Assembly: GCF_011386835.1 (NCBI RefSeq)
Contig: NC_088800.1
Span: 82,710,981 to 82,774,980, forward strand
Length of the DNA stretch: 64,000 nt
DNA from: Chrysemys picta bellii
Taxonomy: Eukaryota > Chordata > Testudines > Emydidae
Direction: 5' to 3'
Shown here: positions 23,046 through 34,480 of the stretch, one piece after another
How positions within the stretch are numbered: position 1 is the stretch's first letter
Layout of the letters: each line of letters opens with the position of its first letter
Translations under genes and position numbers: made by a program
Notes under the pieces: generated by a model
What the model saw: only the letters and a program-made list of their open reading frames with translations
Databases searched by the model: none
What the model was told of the DNA's origin: nothing

Positions 23046-24790
23046 CATACGCTGTTCAGAGCAAACAGGAAGGTATAAGAACAGGTTTCAGCCTCACAAT
23101 TTAGATTTCACAGCGGGATTGCAATGGCAAAGCAATACCACAGGTTTCACACAGATACCATAGATCTTTGTCCATTGTATAATTTCCCGCAGTGTCATTT
23201 TCAACGAGAAGCGATGGGTTTTTACAGCCATGATTGGCTCAGTTCTTTTAGGCCAACAGGAATGGCACATGGGCTGTGCTTTGCAACCCTGCAGAGCTGG
23301 TACTGCTTTCCCGGAGAGAAGATCCCCTTTATCCCCGAAAAAAAACCAAAAAAAAAACCGAGAGAGAAATAATACTCGAAATGAGCTCTCTCTGTGTTTC
23401 GGGAGGCAAAATGGAGCTTACAAATCTCACTTGACCTATTAAGAATGGGACAGGTGTCGACCTCACTTACTGTAGCTGGGACAGGAGTGCCAGACTACGA
23501 AGGAAGTAGTCGGAGACACATTTTAGGCTTCGTTTCTGCTCTCTCTCATCCTGTGCATGTGTCAGACTTCTGTAAAATTTGAAAGGAAAAGTGGCACTTC
23601 ATGGGAATAATTGGATGTGTCAGCTAAAGATGCCTGGAGGCAGCTTTCTGGGGCACCACCATCCCTTACTCAGCAGATTACCATAAATCTCAATGACCTT
23701 GGCTGCTTTGGAGGGGCAAAGTTAACTGTCGGATTAACAGCCTCCAACTTCTTCCCAAATGCATAAAGCGTGAAAAGGCTTTTCTTTCACCTCAGTCAGG
23801 ACTGCTCACTGTCTCAGCAGTTTTTCACTTCCCGCCTATGCCTTCCCCAGCAAACACTCTCTCTAGTGGCTACTTAAAAGCACCAATCTAGAATTCCAGG
23901 TGTTGTGTCTTTTGCTCTTCATGCAACAAAACAATGTGAAGAAATCACACGAGCACAGCTGATTCCCAAATATCTCTATTAACTATCTACTGTACAAGCA
24001 TTTAAGGCCTAGCTATAGACACACTGCTGCTTCGGCTGGCTACTGGCTGCTTCTCTACATAGAACATGGTGAGCTTCACCAGAAGGCTCACGAACTATTT
24101 AAAGGGATACTACCCTATTCTTGTACACTTCAGGAGGCACCTGATGATCTTTGTAAAAACATATTAACATCCAGGTGGCATAAGGTCTCTCGCTTCTCTG
24201 GTGTCAGGTGTACCACTGCCTCAGTTTCCTTTCTGGCAAGTAATTTCCCTCTCACTTGTTGGTGGTTTAGTTTGACCCTTCAGCTAAATTTGAGCTCAAC
24301 CCTTCCAGGGTAATGAAGGGCCAAACAAAATCTTTCCTGGGTCACCAGATTGGACTGGTCTATTCATTCCCTGCTCTGTCTCCTGGGGTCCTTTCGAAAT
24401 CGTAACAGAAACAAATCAAAGAAAGAACTGCCTCTCCAGCCTCAAGCCTTCCCTTGAGTTACTGACACCCCGCTGCAGGCCAGAACCATCTCCCCTCTTT
24501 CTCCGAGGTACTTCATGCAGGCCAACTAAATTTGCAGGCCAATGTAGTCCTCTGCTAGTGCCCTCTGGAGACTGCATTCTGGGACAGACAAAATCCTAAA
24601 TTCCCAGCAGTCTGAGGGGAACAAATGCACAGAGAGACAGAGTAAAACTAAAACTCCCCCACCAAATACCTAGGGGACGGTGCAGTGAGCTAGGAGTTGA
24701 TGAATTCAAGATTCCTCTCTTCCTCTTCCACTAACTGCTGTTAATTTCTTATTATGGAATAAGTCTTCAGTGATTCTCCCCCTCTCTGCA
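23046..24790. other. Mostly unique DNA, possible LTR remnant
   Basis: 23900-24600 contains words seen in reptile LTRs (TACCACTGCCTCAGTTTCC; CTAGTGCCCTCTGGAGAC), but no paired ends or target duplication. The remainder is unremarkable. Confidence 0.3.
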
Positions 24791-24794
24791 AGGA

Positions 24795-25012
24795 AGGCAA
24801 GTATCAGTCCTCCCATTTGACAGATTAAAGTAATTTTTGCCAAAGCTGGAAATAGAGCACATCTCTGATATGGCAGGTTCAAGTCTTGCCCACTCGACTT
24901 TTCCGAAAGAAACTGCCAAATCTATGGGCTTGGCTAGCCTGACTGTAACCACTAGGTCACTCTCCTGTGCCCAGGCCAGGAAGAGAACCCAGGAATCCCA
25001 GTAACCAGCATT
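24795..25012 (-). mobile_element. MIR-type tRNA-derived SINE
   Basis: On the minus strand the tRNA-like head gives an A-box-like GTGACCTAGTGGTTA and a B-box-like CTGGGTTCTCTTCC, in an order typical of MIR/CORE SINEs. The body then follows towards lower coordinates (TTTGACAGATT, reverse of an AATCTGTCAAA core). It is diverged, without target duplication. Confidence 0.5.
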
Positions 25013-25079
25013 TGACTGCTTTCTAGCAGTCACTCACTGGCAAAATGTGTGTCCACATATAGGACAACAGCCTACTTCT

Positions 25080-25152
25080 ACTGGCAGTTAGTCCTCTAGT
25101 TCAAGTGGAAGAGGTCTGTATTGTGGCTCTAAAAGCCCTGTGTTCAAACCAG
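25080..25152 (+). repeat. tRNA-like SINE head fragment
   Basis: CTAGTTCAAGTGGAAGAG resembles a pol III A box (TRGYNNARNGG). TGTGTTCAAACCAG, about 35 bases on, resembles a B box (GTTCRANNC). The fragment is too short and diverged to be a functional tRNA. Confidence 0.4.
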
Positions 25153-26358
25153 ACTGATAATTTATGAATAGAAAAATGATATTCCATCATGTAATTAAAG
25201 ACTGTATCAGAACGTATACGCACAAGAGTGCAGAATTTAGGTTGTACAGCTAGCATTAATTCTGGCATTTCCTATCCTTCAAGTGCTTGACTTTGCAACC
25301 TCCGTTTCTCTTTAAAACATGGGGGGTGGGAGTGGGGGTGATTATGCAATATCAATCTATGGAATTCCTTCCTAAATTAGCACTCATTGGAGGATTGGAT
25401 GCCTCAGGACATTGCTAACAGAGCCTTCGCCCTCTATCAGGTCCCGAGTTTGAAAGCAGCCCAGCTCAGCACACGTTGAAGGTCGTTCACATCTAACAGA
25501 TGTTTGGTGGCCCCCATACAAGATGAGTTTTGTGGGTCTCAGTTCCAGATCCCTCATTACAAACTCACCCTCCCCCCTTGCACTAATTAGCTCAGCAGAA
25601 ACTGCAAGGGCCATGGAGAAGGAATTACCTTTGTTCCCTCTCGATGGAGATCCTCCCTCAGATCAGGGCTGAAGCATATTGGTAGGGGACTGCATTGGGG
25701 AATCTTGGCCTGCTGCTGCCCTGTAGATAAAGAGAAGATCTCATTCACTGGGGCTCTCAAGCTGACGCCTTCACCAACACTAAGTCTGCACACAATTTTT
25801 TGAAAACTGAAAATTACAATGAGATGCAAAGTATTTGCAAATTAGTCACGGAATATTTTGCAAGGGTGTTTCCTCACTGTCCTGTGGGGAAAAAAAAATC
25901 TTTATTATTTTTCCACAAAAAGTAGCAACCGTAAGAGGGACCCACAAGCTGCTCCCTCCAGGTCTCGGTCTCTCTTCATACAGACCTATGACAGGTCTCA
26001 CTTGTCCTCATGTCTCCTCCAAAGCCCGGGCTCTTTGCTTAGATAGACCCAGCAGAACCTCCTGTTCCCTTCAGGTCTCTCCCTCGTAAGAAGATAAGGA
26101 GTTGATTTATAACCCAGCCCCCTTTCCCAGCACTGCCTGCAGTAACATATACATTTTCCAGGATCCCTCTTGCAACTACAACCCCCAGAATGCCTTGCTT
26201 CTTGAACAGAATTGTGCTGAAAGCCTGCCTTAAAGGACCCAGCACACCTTGCTATATAAAGAAAGAACGTTTTAAACCACCAGAAACAAAATCCACTGGG
26301 AAAATAGTTAGGCCCGACAGTGTGCCCAGAAGCCAAGACATCTGGGCCTCTGCCTGAC
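25153..26358. other. Unclassified DNA
   Basis: The block 25390-25830 feels repeat-derived (CACTAATTAGCTCAGCAGAA; ATGGAGATCCTCCCTCAGAT), but no boundaries were found. The 112-codon minus frame at 25998-26336 has no domain. Confidence 0.35.
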
Positions 26359-26361
26359 TAA

Positions 26362-26695
26362 GGTCTTGACTACCCTTGCGGCAGCTACACACTGCAGTGT
26401 CCACACTCACTGCGGTGCGTAGCCATGTGCGGCAGTGAAAGGCTCAGGCACGGGGAAGCAGTGGGGAAAGGCTTTTATCCCCACTGCCTCTTCCCTGCTG
26501 GAGGCTCTCTCCTCTACCAGAGCCTCTCCTTGGAGTGGGGAAAGGCTCTGGCAGGGAGGAGGCAGGGGGACACTACACTGCTAAAAGTATCCGTGTAGAT
26601 GGGGGAAGCACTGCTTGGGCATGTAGAGAGCTGGGTAGGGTATATACCGTAGGGTTTTTTGGTGTGTCTCCACTCACCAAAGCACTGCCTCACCA
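26362..26695 (+). mobile_element. MITE-like element related to the 62 kb copy
   Basis: It shares an ordered series of motifs with the reverse complement of 62030-62270: ACACACTGCAGTGT, GGCAGTGAAAGGCTCAGG, GGGAAAGGCTCTGGCA, GGAGGCAG.GGGACAC.ACACTGCT and ATGTAGAGAGC. The left edge, GGTCTTGACTACCC after TAA, resembles the Harbinger-like ends at 45793. The right edge is unclear, so class is tentative. Confidence 0.5.
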
Positions 26696-26714
26696 TCTAC
26701 CAGCTATACCTGTG

Positions 26715-26830
26715 TAGGATGACCAGACAGCATGTGGGAAAAACTGGGACGGGGGTAATAGGAGCCTATATAAGAAAAAGACCCCAAAATCGGGACTGTC
26801 CCTATAAAATCGGGACATCTGGTCACCCTA
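26715..26830. mobile_element. hAT-type MITE, copy 2
   Basis: The ends are TAGGATGACCAGA and TCTGGTCACCCTA (inverted). The 8-bp flanks match at 7 of 8: TACCTGTG at 26707-26714 and TCCCTGTG at 26831-26838. It carries the internal CCTATATAAGAAAAAGACCC block shared with copies 1 and 4. Confidence 0.92.
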
Positions 26831-26838
26831 TCCCTGTG

Positions 26839-28187
26839 CTAGCTGGGCACGTGGTGTCTGTACTCCATGTGCCGCCCCAAGTAGGATGCTGAATCCCAGA
26901 GTCAAAATCCCTTCAGTGAAAATGTTGAGTGCCCCCTCTCCCCCCATTTACCCTGAGGTGCTGTAACCTTGAGAAAGCCCCAGCTGGTTGCAACCATGAT
27001 CATATTACAAAGCGAGAGAGGGGTGCTCTCTACTTTAGGGAGGATCCAAACCATTAGGGAAAGTCTATCGCAGCTATTGTAGCCCCGTTCTGCATTCATT
27101 TTCAAGAGCTGGAGTTCTCCACATCCCTCTGGGAGCATTCACTGTAATGGTAGTATGCAGCCTGGTACCCCACGTTCGTGTCTCACGGTGAGGATCCTCC
27201 TACTGGTAGTGTTTATTGCTGCTCTCAGCCTGCTTTAAATCCTGCTGTAGTCAATGGAAATACTCCCACTGACAGGTTGAACATAGGCACTCAAAGCAGA
27301 GGGATGAGTAAATAAAGACTCATTGAGGCCCTTTAACTCTCTCTTAATATGCAGACAGCAAACCCTTGGCATACACCCTTCGGCGGAAACAAAGCAATGC
27401 AGGACAAATTAGCTTTAGAAATAAGTATCAATCAAATATTCATTCCATTAATAGATATAAATAAGTGTGTTCCTCGGCAGAGTGTTTTGGCATTTAATAA
27501 TATAACGTAATACACTGAAATAAAGCGACTGCCAAGTGGATAATATACCTACAGTTCAACACACCCTGTATTGTCAGAGCCATGTGGAGTAGCATACTGG
27601 AAAATGCCCTGATGTTACAGAGAAATATTTTGGTGCCGTTTGCATTGTGAATCAGAAATCTCATAGGATGTTCAACACTCCTTTCACTAGTGCAAAACTT
27701 ACGCTATGAAATCCCAAACCCGTTCAAAGGCACCTGGGTTCTGGTTTAATTACAATCTCTAAACTCAGCCCGGGCTCACAGACCTATTGCGTCAGCCATT
27801 GCTCCATTTGGAGCAAAACCCCCAAACCATTTCAGTTTGGAAAAAAAAAAATCAACTGGAATGTGGAGATTTCAACTGAATTTGGGAGTTTTTTCAGACC
27901 CCACACACAAAGGGCAGCTCATCCAACTCAGACTAGAACCTAAATCCCGGCCCTAGATCAGAACCACCATGAACTCTGGGGAAATTTGGATTTGGATCTG
28001 AACACTAACACACATCTCTTAGTACAGTAAAGTTTCCATGAACCCAGTGAGCTGAAACACACTAGGTTCCCACAGCTTCTTGACCAATATGCTTGAAATC
28101 CCAACTCAATGGATGTGAAAACCTGCTTATTGCCCCACGTGTGCAATGTTTGGCTTGACTCTGAACTTCCAGCAGCCCAGGAAAACA
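26839..28187. other. Unique DNA, possible conserved noncoding block
   Basis: 27380-27600 is AT-rich and repeat-free, with AATCAAATATTC, CATTTAATAATA and ATTAATAGATA words. The remainder shows nothing beyond short A-runs near 27841. Confidence 0.35.
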
Positions 28188-28195
28188 TATTAGAT

Positions 28196-28505
28196 CAGGG
28201 TAAGCAACCTATGGCACGCGTGCCAAAGGCGGCACGCGAGCTGATTTTCAGTGGCACTCACGCTGCCTGGGTCCTGACCACCGGTCCAGGGGGCTCTGCA
28301 TTTTAATTTAATTTTAAATGAAGCGTCTTAAACATGTTAAAAACCTTATTTACTTTACATACAACAATAGTTTAGTTCTATATTAAAGACTTATAGAAAG
28401 AGACCTTCTAAAAACGTTAAAATGTATGACTGGCACACGAAACCTTAAATGCGAGTGAATAAATGAAGACTCGGCACAGCGCTTCTGAAAGGTTTCCGAC
28501 CCCTG
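28196..28505 (-). mobile_element. hAT element, non-autonomous, 310 bp
   Basis: This is a reverse-orientation relative of 63516-63826. The left end CAGGGTAAGCAACCTATGGC and right end GGTTTCCGACCCCTG are inverted. The shared interior includes GACTTATAGAAAGAGACCTT and TGCCACTGAAAATCAGC-type blocks. The 8-bp flanks match at 7 of 8: TATTAGAT at 28188-28195 and CATTAGAT at 28506-28513. Confidence 0.92.
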
Positions 28506-28513
28506 CATTAGAT

Positions 28514-29521
28514 GATGTCAGAATAATGAATGGGTGAGAAAGCAGGTACCTCTGCATGCTTGAGTCATTTGTTCTCGTCTGCTTACTCCTCAAGTCATCA
28601 TAAACCTCTAATTGGTAGCATCACACTTCATTTGCAGCATCTTTAAAAAGTGATTTACAATTTGTTTTGCATAGTCCACAGGCTGCTTTATGGCTCTATT
28701 TGTTTGCAGAAGAGCATCATGGGGCGTCTGGGAAAGCAGCCCTGAAAATATGCAGCTGCTATATGTTGCCTTTATGTTGCCTTTAATTATGAATTTACTG
28801 CGCTGATGATCTAAAGGGCGTGAAGAGGTGGGACTGCAGTAAGGAAACTATAGCAAGGAAACTGCTCGCAAACCAATAGCAGCCTGTGGCCGTTGCGCTT
28901 TTGTGACTGTAGAGCCAGGGTCTCCATATAAGGCCATGTTTCGACTCGATACACTGCTATGGGGGTTGATTTAAAATAGACTCATGAAGTGGCAAACAAA
29001 CCCCGTCCGCTCTGTTGACAGGCTTAAAAAAAAGAAGATTCTATACACATGGGTTTATGGAAACTGAAATTAAATTGTTTTCATAGTCATTATAAATGTC
29101 AGCTACACATAAAGATGAAAAACTACCCATTGAAGTTAGACACTGTCAAATAAATACACTAAAGTACAGAGTCTCTTTGAGTCAGCAAACCTTTAAACAC
29201 TGGTTGCTATGCAACTTGAGTAACATTAGATGAACAGCTCAGTAAGGCACACTGAATGTGGTAAATACGGGGTTTCAATATTTATGTATCGCTCTTTATT
29301 AAGGCATTTTTTCAGGCCGTTGACAGACCTTGATAAAGCAAGGACAGGGATGCAATTAAAATCAGATCGGTTCCTGCGAAGAAAGGCTGACCAATACTGC
29401 AGAGACACAGCACGAGTATGGTATGGCCCTACAGGTCGTGGGATTGCCAGAAAATGTGAGATCGTTCCAGTTAACAGCCATCTGCCTGGAGTGAAACGTG
29501 TTTTCACCAGTGTCCAGCACA
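28514..29521. other. Unique DNA with candidate conserved block
   Basis: 28590-28830 is repeat-free and carries TTTGCAT, CTAATTGG, TTTAATTATG and GATTTAC words typical of developmental enhancers. 29230-29589 is open on both strands (119 and 124 codons) without a recognisable domain, so coding is doubtful. No conservation data are available. Confidence 0.3.
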
Positions 29522-30100
29522 GACTCATAGAAATGTGGTGGGGCTGGAAGGGACCACGCGAGGTCATCAAGTCCAGCTCCTTGTGCTGAGGTAGAACCAA
29601 GTAAACTTAGACCATCCCTGCCAGGTGTACGTCCAACTTGTTCTTAAAAACTTCCAGGGATGGGGATCCCACAACCTCCTTTTGAAGACTACTCCAGAGC
29701 TTAACTACCCTTAGAGTTGGAACATTTTTCCTGGTATCTAACCTAAATCTCTCTTGCTGCAGATTAAGCCCATGGAGAACAATTGATCACCATCCTCTTT
29801 ATAACAGCCCTTAACATAATTGAAGACTTATCAGGTCCCACCTCAGTCTTCTTTTCTCAAGACGAAACATGCCCAGTTTTTAAATCTTTCCTCACAGTTC
29901 AGGTTTTCTAAACCTTTTATCTTTTTTGTTGCTCTCCGTTGGGCTCTCTCTCCAGTTTGTCCATGTCTTTCTTAAAGCGTGGTGCCCCGAATGGATGCAG
30001 TACTCCAGCTGAGGCCTCACCGGGACCATGCAGAGAGTGAGTGTCTTACATACGACACTCCTATTAATACACCCCAGAGTGACATTAGCCTTAGATAACT
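29522..30100 (-). pseudogene. CR1 LINE 3' end, minus strand
   Basis: The plus strand starts CATAGAAATGTGGTGGGGCT, the reverse of a CR1 terminus. It then runs through the reversed 3' UTR and C-terminal ORF2 blocks (CCACAACCTCC, CTTTTCTCAAGACGAAACAT, TTGGGCTCTCTCTCCAGTTT, GCGTGGTGCCCCGAATGGAT). It continues to ACACCCCAGAGTGACATTAG near 30095. Frameshifts and stops break the ORF. Confidence 0.9.
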
Positions 30101-30247
30101 GGAAACAGATACATCTTCCGCATCACAAAGTGTACACGGCAGATCTGCAGTTTTTCATTAAATTCACAAAAATGATTGGCCATGTGCAAAGCCACCGAGT
30201 TTTTTATCTGCTTGCAGGTAACAGGAAGCGCTAGACAGCTAGGGCTT
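30101..30247. other. Unique DNA
   Basis: May contain further diverged CR1 upstream sequence; not resolvable by eye. Confidence 0.3.
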
Positions 30248-30340
30248 AGTTCTCGCCCTTCTGTACAATGGTTTTACACTGATAGAGCTCTCTCGACTTC
30301 AGTGGAGTTACACCACTGCTAGAGGAGAAATCAGGCCCAC
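30248..30340. repeat. Short palindromic repeat of the 'CTTCAGTGGAGTTACACC' type
   Basis: TTTTACACTGATAGAGCTCT is opposed to CTTCAGTGGAGTTACACCAC, ending in AAATCAGGCCCAC. It is a diverged member of the family at 8986 and 58339. Confidence 0.5.
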
Positions 30341-31324
30341 AGCATCTGTTAAAGCCATTCCTGAAAGATTGCAGTTGCGGGAATGCTGATTAGAAAAACT
30401 AAACTTTGTCTGCCACTCTCCTGTCACCCATGTAGTTCCACTTCTGGGAGCTGCAATTCCAGGGAACCACAGCATCCCAGGTAGATCCTTAACGTCAAAG
30501 ACATGGCTTTACCTTGCAGAAAAGAAATGAGTCACCTAAGTTACAGGGACAAAGACAAAGCTCTGGAATAGTGGAGGCTGCATTCCAGCAGGCAAGGGGA
30601 TGGAAAAATGGAACCCCAAAGAGCAGAATCTAGCATTAGTTGGGAGTTTTTGTATTGTTCGGTAGTAATGAGAAAAGGAAAATGAAGATGAGCTCTTAAG
30701 ATGGTGCTTTGATTATGGGGGAAATAAATGAACAGACCTAAAGAGTTCTTATATGTGGTTAGTATATCCGCATTAATAGAAAGTCTGTGCATAAGGAGAT
30801 AACAATTTTACATTTGAGATGTGGTAAGATTTTATAAATATTGATGAAGACCAACTTGCAGCTGACCAGATCTGGGCCTTTTCTCCCACTCATCACTTTG
30901 CCTGTATTGTAACCTCCTTTCCCCATCCTATATCTGTCCTTTTCTTTTCAGATCGTGCACTTTCTTCTGTGTCTTCCTCTGTTTTTCCAAAAGCATCTGG
31001 CACATTTTGGATTCTGCCACAATTCAAATAACAAACAGTAGTAACTAGTGGTAGTTTTCGAGATGACCTTCAGTAATCAGCATGCAAACCGTTCCATGGT
31101 AATCATACGCTCACTTTTAGTGAGCATTTAGAAAAAATGAATAAATATCTTTCTATCACACCCTTTTTGATTTATCCTTTTTTTAATCAAAAAAACCTTA
31201 TCTGACAGCAGAAGAGGTCACTGGATGAAATTAAATGGCAACACGTTTTTAAAAAAGATAAAAGGGAACTCTCTGTCCCAGGATGGCATTCAGGCCAAAA
31301 GCTTAGTAAATTTCAATAAAAAGA
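30341..31324. other. AT-rich unique DNA
   Basis: Nothing recognised. Confidence 0.4.
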
Positions 31325-31800
31325 TGAGACAATTTTTATCCTCTCTGGTTTAACTGTAGCCGCTATCCTTGCTCATGTATGAGCTGTAATTGTCATGTGC
31401 TTCTGTACCAGATTTGGACTGGTCACAGAGCTTGCCTATACAGACCAGATGTGCTCATTGTAAGATCCTTTAATGCTCCGCTGGGTATGGCGGAGGTTCC
31501 TTTAAATAAGGTATTTTACACACAGTGCCACCTAGGGTCCTGTGGCACCTTTGAGACTAACAGAAGTACTGGGAGCATAAGTTTTCGTGGGTAAGAACCT
31601 CACTTCTTCAGATGCAAGACTTGCATCTGAAGAAGTGAGGTTCTTACCCACGAAAACTTATGCTCCCAGTACTTCTGTTAGTCTCAAAGGTGCCACAGGA
31701 CCCTCTGTTGCTTTTTACAGATTCAGACTAACACGGCTACCCCTCTGATAAGTGCCACCTAGTGGCTGAACAGTATACTTCAGTTTAGCATTCCATTCCA
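31325..31800 (-). mobile_element. Probable 3' LTR of Ty3/gypsy element
   Basis: On the minus strand a polypurine tract, TTAAAGGGGAAGA (plus 31801-31813), is followed by TGGAATGGAATGC, as at the start of a 3' LTR. ATTAAA lies inside (plus-strand TTTAAT near 31468). The LTR is downstream of the integrase remnant at 32180-33045 in the right orientation. It is interrupted by the foldback at 31536-31750, whose exact target duplication shows the LTR was there first. The far end (TGAGAC at 31325) is a guess. Confidence 0.5.
31536..31750. mobile_element. Penelope-type foldback nested in an LTR
   Basis: A near-perfect inverted repeat is centred near 31620: GCATCTGAAGAAGTGAGGTT, CACGAAAACTTATGCTCCC and TCTGTTAGTCTCAAAGGTGC appear on both sides. 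The right arm is longer and ends ACGGCTACCCCTCTGATA. An exact 12-bp duplication, AGTGCCACCTAG at 31524-31535 and 31751-31762, marks insertion. The terminal motif ties it to the copies at 36.5 and 60.2 kb. Confidence 0.9.
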
Positions 31801-31849
31801 TCTTCCCCTTTAAGTCCTACATTCCAATTACAATATTTATACCATCACA

Positions 31850-32145
31850 GGCCTAGTCTTCACTTATCGGCTGGTCCGGCGGCACGCCATCGATGTTCTG
31901 GGATCGATTTATCGTGTCTGGTTAAGATGCGATAAATCGATCCCGGATCGATCCCGGAAGTGCTCACAGTCGGCGCCGGTACTCCAGCTCGCCGAGAGGA
32001 GTACGCGGCGTCGACGGGGGGAGACTTCCGGCCGCGTCTGGACCGCGGTAAGTTCGGACTAAGGTACTTCGAATTCAGCTACGTTATTAACGTAGCTGAA
32101 TTTGCGTACCTTAGTCCGAAGTCCGGACTAAGTGGGGACCAGCCC
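31850..32145. mobile_element. PIF/Harbinger-like MITE, 296 bp
   Basis: The ends are GGCCTAGTCTTCACT and, inverted, GGGCTGGTCCCCACT, with 3-bp flanks ACA on both sides (31847-31849, 32146-32148). It contains ATCGATTTATCGTGTC opposed to GATGCGATAAATCGAT, and the palindrome GAATTCAGCTACGTTATTAA ... GTAGCTGAATTTG. It is CpG-rich and lacks a transposase ORF. A 3-bp duplication fits PIF/Harbinger, although TWA is the usual target. Confidence 0.75.
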
Positions 32146-32179
32146 ACACTGTCTTTGAAGTTCACTAGGTATCAGTTTA

Positions 32180-33045
32180 AGTGTCTCTGAATCATACTGG
32201 TTTTCTAGTTACATGACAGGAACACATCACACTTGGTCATCTGGCTGTTCATTAGTTGCAGCAACTGGCTGTGTTCAGTTTGAAGTCCTTGAGTCTTCGT
32301 CTTCTTGTTCTGCACTTGCCATCTGAAGAGTTTGCTCTGTTGATTGTTCTTTCTGAAGAATAGACTGTAGATGTCAACTGTTTCCATTGAACTCTCCACT
32401 GTCGGTTTTCATCAGATATGATCTGGGCAATTAATCCTTTTTGTTTATGATAGGTGGAGTTGTCCATCCTTTTTCTCTATCCAATTTGACATGAATATAG
32501 TCACCAGGTTCTAGGCTTGGCAGTTCTCTGAGTGACTTCTGTTGTAAACGTGTTCATACGCTCTTAGCCTTTGTATCCGACTTGGCTACTCTCTGTATGT
32601 CAGGCCGTATTGGAAATAGGTTCTTTTCCGAAGTTGTAACGGTAATTCTGAGTTGTTTTCCCATCAGTTGTTGTAATGGACTATACCCAGTAGCAGCTAT
32701 TGGTGTTGATCTGCTGTAACGCAGAAGAGCAAGAAATGGAGTTTCCTACTATAGGATTTTCTTGGCTATCTGTACAGCTTTCTCAGCATCTCCATTCGCT
32801 TGTGGGTAATACGGGCTGCGAGTAATACAATCAAAATCATATTGTGTTTGGAATGACTTAAGTTCTGCTACAATGTATTGGGGTCCATTGTCCATCACTA
32901 GTTGTTCTGGAATACTGAAGTGAGCAAACGTGCACTTCAGTTTCTTGAAAACACTGCAACATGTTATGTCTTTCCAGTACATTATTTCTATACACCTGGA
33001 AAAATAGTCCACTATGACCAGGTAATGATGTCCTCTGAATTTTTA
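32180..33045 (-). pseudogene. Ty3/gypsy integrase remnant
   Basis: A minus-strand frame (32749-33012) encodes an rve integrase core: VDYFSRCIE with the first acidic residue, then LVMDNGPQY with the second. YYPQANGDAEKAV then supplies the catalytic glutamate. The codons just upstream keep the frame (RGHHYLV), but similarity ends near 33045, so reverse transcriptase, RNase H and the zinc-binding part of integrase are gone. Downstream, C-terminal integrase-like sequence (LEPGDYIHVKLDREKG) continues to about 32180 with stops and shifts. It is inactive; the element would have integrated cDNA into host DNA. It lies upstream of the LTR at 31325-31800 in the same orientation. Confidence 0.85.
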
Positions 33046-34260
33046 GAAGGAATGGGCTTTAAGGAAGGGAGGAGCTGCTTGGTGCATAAGAAGCAGGTGG
33101 CTCCAAGAGTAAGGAAGTAGCATGAATGAAGGCACCAAGCTGAGAGGAGGAGGAGGAGACGAAGGCCAATATTCACCACTGGTGTAAGCAGGGAGAGTGA
33201 TGTCAGCAGGAGCTTTGTCCAAGTAACATCCTGAGTACGTCTCCTTGGACTGGAGATTCAGCCCAATGAAGGTAGTACAACTGAACTTAATGCACTGTCA
33301 TGTGTGAAAGACAAGGTTTTATTTACCCAATACACTACATTGGGTCAGATCCTTGGCTGACGCTTAGGGTCACTCCACTGCCTGGGGATTCCGGTCATGG
33401 GAAGTGTAAAACCTACACAGCTGGCTCTATGTCACCCGCTTACTTCCCTGGTTTGATGGGGCACGTGAGCAGCAAGCTATATGGCCCACAGGGGTCATTC
33501 TAGCCAGCACAAGTTAGTGGCTGCTGTGGCCAGCCCCAGGGACTGGTTTGGGTTCTGGCAACCCCAGTAGGTTAAAAATAATATTGGTTAAAGTTTTTGC
33601 CGCTAATGGTCTAGTGAAATCCCCAGACTTCTCTGAGTGAAGTTGATTCTTGGAGTGCAGTGGCTTTAACATCTGGATCAGTATATAGGGAGGATCAGGT
33701 TTTTGCTTATGCTTACCAGAGAGCTTCTTTATTAACCATCTGGCGAGGCATTCCTGGTCCCTCCCTCCCTCCTGCAAATGTGATATGGTTTTGCCCTTTG
33801 AACTGTATCTGTAGGGTTTGCTTGTTTGTTATACGGTGAGTGCTATGGCATGACGCTGAAGACCTCTTGAAGCCTCTTTGTTCTGGGTGGATGAGCAGCA
33901 AGATTTCTGAGGAGGAAGTATTGTCCTTGCTCTAATCACTACTGCTTTGGCTTCATTCAGGATCTTGACTGGAACAGAGGTCCCAAAACTGTCGTTCTTC
34001 AGCTACAAGGTGATAAAACATCTGGGCTGTAATCTCTCAGCTTCTCTGGGACTATCCTGATCTCACTTCATTCTGACTTGTCAAATGCATTTACTACTAC
34101 AAGGGACTGCCATGGAAACATGACGGCTCAAGGCAGAGTGACAAAATGTAGATGATTCCTAAGCTCTTATGTAAAATGCCCATTGATACTGTCTGAATTC
34201 TATGCGCAAACATTGGTGGCGTGGTTAAATGGCATTCCCACCATTTGGGAACAGAAATAC
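33046..34260. other. Unique DNA, nothing recognised
   Basis: AGGAGGAGGAGGAG-like purine stretches near 33142 and ordinary DNA. No LTR is found on this side of the gypsy remnant. Confidence 0.4.
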
Positions 34261-34480
34261 TGCTATACTGGAGTATTTATCACTGTATCTGGAGCACCTC
34301 TCAGCCAATCTATTTACCCTCACCACATCCCTGCAAGGCAGGGAAGTATTATTTCTATGTTGCAGCTGGAGAACTGAAGTACAGAGAGGCTAAATGACTT
34401 GCTCAAGTCTGCAGGTGACCAAAGAAGTGAACTGGGTCTTCAGAGTTTCAGACTAGCTCTCTAACCACAGCACTATCCTT
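34261..34480 (-). mobile_element. MIR SINE
   Basis: The reverse complement gives a tRNA-like head, AGTGCTGTGGTTAGAGAGC, then CACCTGCAGACTTGAGCAAG, TCATTTAGCCTCTCTGTACT, AATAATACTTCCCTGCC, and AGGGATGTGGTGAGGGTAAA. This is the MIR order of head, CORE and LINE-like tail. It is diverged and without target duplication. Confidence 0.8.

Noticed and set aside
29226..29600. About 120-codon frames on both strands
   Set aside because: Both strands are equally open and the right end enters a CR1 tail; more likely noncoding.
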